Below, in pieces: positions 61,801 through 64,000 of a stretch of DNA of 64,000 nucleotides. The notes under the pieces were generated by a model. It was not told the DNA's origin and searched no databases. It worked only from the letters and a program-made list of their open reading frames with translations. Every line of letters starts with the position of its first letter. The first letter of the stretch is position 1. The position numbers and the translations under genes were made by a program. The DNA comes from Terriglobia bacterium (GTDB lineage Bacteria; Acidobacteriota; Terriglobia; Terriglobales; Acidobacteriaceae), in NCBI GenBank assembly GCA_032252755.1, contig JAVUPY010000032.1:1-64000 (forward strand), read 5' to 3'.

Positions 61801-62342
61801 CCTTCTGAACCAGTTCCGCTTCCGCCGCCCATCGACGTGTCGCCGTAGTTGCCGCGCGTAACGCCCGGTGTCAACAACGCGAGCTGGGTGAAGTTGCGGC
61901 CGTTAAGCGGAAGTTCCGTTACTTGGCGGCCCTGGATCACTTCCCCTGTTCCCGAAGTCGTAGTTTCGACCAGAGGAATTTCGTCGGTTACGTTGACTAC
62001 TGTTTCGACGCTTCCCGGCTCAAGTTTCAGGCTGATTTCCTGCACCTGTGAAACTTCCAGGGTGATATCCGCCGTGGCGGTTTTGAAGCTCTGCTGCTTT
62101 ACTTCAACGTGGTACTTTCCTGCCGGCAGAGCGGCTACAACATACGAGCCGCTTCCATCGGTTTCTACGGTTACGGCTCTCGCGGTTCCAACGTTCGTTA
62201 CTGTTACGGTCGCGTTCGGAATCGCTGCGCCGCTCTGATCTGTGATTGTTCCAACTAGGCGTGCGGTGTCGCTCTGTGCAAAAGCTGCAACGGTGAACAG
62301 AACGAGCGCAGCCAGACACAAGACGATTGTAATTCGCCTCAT
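58848..62342 (-). CDS. TonB-dependent receptor with carboxypeptidase-regulatory-like N-terminal domain (Oar/SusC-like)
   Basis: 1164 residues from the ATG at 62342 with GAGAGGGG upstream. Signal peptide about 1-22. A CarboxypepD_reg-like beta-sandwich is at about 27-110 (ARLVGTITDQSGAAIPNATVTVTN, in part; GKYHVEVKQQSF). The plug domain is at about 115-250 (ELPLNGRNFTQLALLTPGV, YILDGVDNNDSM, VEAIQEFKVNTS). A 22-strand-type barrel follows, ending in VRLMF with the C-terminal phenylalanine needed for outer-membrane insertion. Located between a GH13 and a GH31 gene, it probably imports maltodextrins. It contrasts with Bacteroidetes PULs in lacking a SusD gene here. Confidence 0.92.
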   Translation of the reverse strand: MRRITIVLCLAALVLFTVAAFAQSDTARLVGTITDQSGAAIPNATVTVTNVGTARAVTVETDGSGSYVVAALPAGKYHVEVKQQSFKTATADITLEVSQVQEISLKLEPGSVETVVNVTDEIPLVETTTSGTGEVIQGRQVTELPLNGRNFTQLALLTPGVTRGNYGDTSMGGGSGTGSEGWRNSDTGGASLSANGLRQQANNYILDGVDNNDSMINSIVFFPPVEAIQEFKVNTSVAPAEIGRAGGAVVQASIKSGTNAFHGSAFWFRQSGEFNARAWHNNDNTFIRNQFGGTLGGPLVKNKLFLFMDYQGLRQKIPTSDGPTWVPTPLMREGNFTELLGPGGPSMTTVPVAQICPNLVGTPLATSQGYVFNPQTCLPFGWVGDAATGSRGPNINIIDPMYQNSVGVALVNAYPLPNITGVAINAANFQPSRQQLRNYDDADARLDYVVGAKDTIFVRGSYAQDAMTVSDLLRDANHDLPSGWGSGNNPTHPRAIAVGWTHSFGARVINEFRFGYTRDLYAYEPPFQGTPMGENLGIPNANRNSLLGGMPLIGGWGASRQLEYTGDYGLYSVPQKPLQFTDTVSYSEGRHTFKFGFNIINRKLDFVQGNRAKGYFWIDDNNCGPGCGGMPWGYSGQGTFTGAQVAELEAGFMGGYQVGDMSGYYKTRNWETGYFAQDDWRISSRLTLNLGIRYDLFTWPFEVSDRMSNFDPATGTLVRPTDAGQPRSLINTDKNNIAPRFGFAYDVFGTGKTVLRGGYGMFYFLDRGGVDNQLPNNPDFNGYSSYWACPTPTTCSTGYRITLSGAAAPGSNNPVGATGALPPAVPSIDPKNLSTAANILYWPRNNQNSSVQQWNLQVQHELFKNTAVSVGYIGTKMDHLSTRFQANQGAFGTGVQWFPTVGQITEMANVGTGMYNGLQASIRRNMSSGLQYTVSYTWSHTLDNSNSAFSTSSTNNGGGISVGPDGVPLLSYNKGNSDTDIRHALVASVLYELPWGKGRRWLSGAPTAVDYVLGGWQWNNIVTLQSGSPINVFYNNSRLTTVYNGGCKVNPGSHDSNGNPYWLVCPAGAFTSAPAGQIGNLARNYFHGPGSHVWDMSIFKDIPIYENFKSQLRLEMFNVTNTPQFQNPDSNFGGPTWTNGNFGVQNTTKLSSERRMQIAVRLMF

Positions 62343-62619
62343 TTGCCCCTCTCTTTTTTTAAAAGCAACTGACTTGATTACGGGAAGAACCCGCAATGGC
62401 TTACGTACGTCAGAGCCGACGCGAAACCGACTATGGGGTTCGGATTATGGCTAAATCGGTCTTCTTATTTTCGCGCTCGGCAAAATCCGCTGAATGGGGT
62501 TGCGGATATTCGTAAACCGATTTCTATTCTGCTCCATGCCTAAACGATTTACAACGGGTTGACAAAAGCTTTTCCACAGGTAGACGCTTCTATTTTCATC
62601 TTCAGGAGCCTACTTTCAT
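62343..62619. promoter_or_regulatory. Divergent control region with four related AACCGATTT-like sites
   Basis: Divergent promoter region of the receptor and alpha-glucosidase genes. Related short elements are CGAAACCGACT (62422-62432), CTAAATCGGTC (62451-62461, inverted), TAAACCGATTT (62513-62523) and TAAACGATTTA (62541-62551, palindromic). They resemble half or full sites of a LacI-family sugar regulator. TTGACA lies at 62559-62564, followed by the palindrome AAAAGCTTTT, but no well-spaced -10 was found. Confidence 0.45.
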
Positions 62620-64000
62620 ATGTCTTCTCGCCCGCTGCGGCTTTCACTCTGCACCTTAATACTGATTACTTTCTCGATTCCGCTTTTCGCCCTCGCGGAA
62701 ACCCGCACGACTGGCCCGGTCAGCGCCGTGCGCGAAATCTCCGACGGGGCGCAGTTCCGCGCCGGCGATGCCCTCGTCCGCATCACGATGGTCGCTCCCG
62801 GAATCTGGCGTCTGCGCTACGCAATTCAGCCGAGTTTCCCGCCCGACCACTCCTTCGCCGTCGTCCCGCAGCCCAAGCTTCCAGCCAACTCCGTTCGCAT
62901 GACTCAATCGGCAACCGCGCTGAAGCTGACTGACGGCAACGTCAACCTCACAGTCAACAAATCCAACGGCATCATCTCCATCTTGCAGGCTACCGGCGAA
63001 ACCCTTCTTGCCGATCAACCGGATCATCCCGCGACCTGGAGCGGCACTGGCTTTCGCATCTACAAGACGATGACTCCGCTCGAGGCCTTCTTCGGCCTCG
63101 GCGACAAGTCCGATGGCATGAACCACCGCGGCTACGCTTACACCAACTGGAACACCGACGCCTTCGACTGGCAGCAAGGCACAGATCCGCTCTACAAATC
63201 CATTCCCTTCTTCATCGGCATGACCGCGAACGGCACCGCCTTCGGCGTTTTCCTCGACAACACCTACCGAACCAGCTTCGACTTCGGCAAGGAATCCAAC
63301 TCCTACTTCTCCTTCGGCGCCGACGGCGGCGAACTCAACTACTACTTCATCGCCGGACCGACTCCCAGGCAGGTCGTCGAACGTTACACCTCGCTCACCG
63401 GACGCACTCCGCTTCCGCCGCTCTTTGCGCTCGGATTTCAGCAGTCGCGCTACAGCTACTATCCCGAAGCGCGCGTCCGCCAGATCGCCGACGAGTTCCG
63501 CACGCGCAAGATTCCTTGCGACGTCCTCTATCTCGACATCGATTACCAGCAGGGATACAAAGCGTTCACCATAAACCGCGACTACTTCCCGACTTTCGAG
63601 CAGATGGTGAAGGATCTCGACCAGCAGGGCTTCAAGACGGTACTCATCTCCGATCTCCACCTGAAGAAGGAGGTCGGCTACAAGCCCTACGACCAAGGCA
63701 CCGCCCGCGACTACTTCGTCAAGAATCCTGACGGCTCGCAGTACGTTGGCCGGGTTTGGCCCGGGCCTAGCGTCTTCCCCGATTTCACGCTCACTCCCGT
63801 GCGCAAGTGGTACGGCTCGCTTTACAAGATGTTCACCGACATGGGCGTCGCGGGTTTCTGGAACGACATGAACGAGCCTGCGGTGTTCCGATATCCCGAG
63901 AAGACGATGCCGCTCAACACAGTCCATCGCGTCGATGCCGAGACTGAGAACCGCAATCCCGGAGGACCAGTCCGCACGACCGATCACCGCGAGATTCACA
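62620..64000 (+). CDS. GH31 alpha-glucosidase, exported, 3' end beyond the window
   Basis: 460 codons are visible and open to the window end. The ATG at 62620 has AGGAG 11 nt upstream and begins a signal peptide (LRLSLCTLILITFSIPLFALA). The N-terminal beta-sandwich (about 30-240) includes FFGLGDKSDGMNHRG and TPLEAFFG-type GH31 features. The barrel starts near 265 (LPPLFALGFQQSRYSYYPEARV), with DVLYLDIDY (substrate-binding Asp) and the nucleophile motif GFWNDMNEPAVF near residue 415. It hydrolyses terminal alpha-glucosides from maltooligosaccharides, finishing starch breakdown begun by the GH13 enzyme. Confidence 0.92.
   Translation, partial: MSSRPLRLSLCTLILITFSIPLFALAETRTTGPVSAVREISDGAQFRAGDALVRITMVAPGIWRLRYAIQPSFPPDHSFAVVPQPKLPANSVRMTQSATALKLTDGNVNLTVNKSNGIISILQATGETLLADQPDHPATWSGTGFRIYKTMTPLEAFFGLGDKSDGMNHRGYAYTNWNTDAFDWQQGTDPLYKSIPFFIGMTANGTAFGVFLDNTYRTSFDFGKESNSYFSFGADGGELNYYFIAGPTPRQVVERYTSLTGRTPLPPLFALGFQQSRYSYYPEARVRQIADEFRTRKIPCDVLYLDIDYQQGYKAFTINRDYFPTFEQMVKDLDQQGFKTVLISDLHLKKEVGYKPYDQGTARDYFVKNPDGSQYVGRVWPGPSVFPDFTLTPVRKWYGSLYKMFTDMGVAGFWNDMNEPAVFRYPEKTMPLNTVHRVDAETENRNPGGPVRTTDHREIH

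Noticed and set aside
62656-63999. 447-codon open frame on the minus strand
   Set aside because: It lies wholly antisense to the GH31 gene, whose signal peptide, WNDMNEP motif and ribosome-binding site are clear. The antisense product is Val/Glu/Gly-rich without domains.
1-64000. CRISPR arrays, insertion sequences, prophage genes, known riboswitches
   Set aside because: No regularly spaced repeats, transposase or integrase motifs, or recognisable riboswitch cores were found on reading the sequence and frames.

Overview
The window looks like a chromosomal piece of an Acidobacteriota genome (Terriglobia/Koribacter-like). This is inferred from gene content and style: a large TonB-dependent receptor with a carboxypeptidase-like N-terminal domain, several secreted Ig-like or repeat-rich proteins, a UpxY-led exopolysaccharide operon, GT87 and PiT/DUF47 genes, and dispersed hairpin repeats. 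Base composition is moderately GC-rich and even. I see no phage, insertion sequence, CRISPR array or replication origin.

Layout. 1-7.5 kb holds housekeeping genes: the 3' part of a cysteine synthase, a secreted Ig-like protein, a prenyl diphosphate synthase, a BshB1-like deacetylase, a TrmH/SpoU methyltransferase, RarA, a CoA-binding protein and a PilZ protein. 8.2-13.4 kb holds secreted proteins: a DsbA-like thioredoxin translationally coupled to a 20-cysteine exported protein, and a facing metalloprotease. 14-19 kb holds an IorAB-like molybdenum hydroxylase, a coiled-coil membrane protein broken by an in-frame TAG, and an AzgA-type purine permease.

19.2-35.6 kb is one minus-strand exopolysaccharide operon of 15 genes. 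It reads UpxY antiterminator, Wza, Wzz, RmlB, RmlA, RmlD, GNAT acetyltransferase, FdtA, FdtB, Wzx, GT4, Wzy, GT2, WecG and an LTA-synthase-like transferase. It encodes dTDP-sugar synthesis (probably a 3-acetamido-3,6-dideoxyhexose), flippase, polymerase and export. RmlC and the lipid-priming transferase are not in the window. A large repeat-rich surface protein is transcribed divergently from its head.

42.5-51.3 kb is the most unusual locus. A MarR regulator with a C-terminal four-cysteine cluster and its own palindromic operator precedes OsmC, HdrC, HdrB, HdrA, MvhD, MvhG, MvhA and an NrfD/HybB-like membrane protein. This is a hydrogenase-heterodisulfide-reductase complex, an electron-bifurcating type best known from methanogens, apparently with a membrane partner. 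A tRNA-Leu(TAA) follows, then a PAS/HisKA protein without an ATPase domain, divergent from a response regulator with a zinc-ribbon tail.

53.9-64 kb holds a small unknown protein, DUF4126, a DUF47-PiT phosphate uptake pair, and a starch/maltodextrin locus: a GH13 amylase, a TonB-dependent receptor and a GH31 alpha-glucosidase cut by the window end. One dispersed repeat lies inside the amylase coding sequence.
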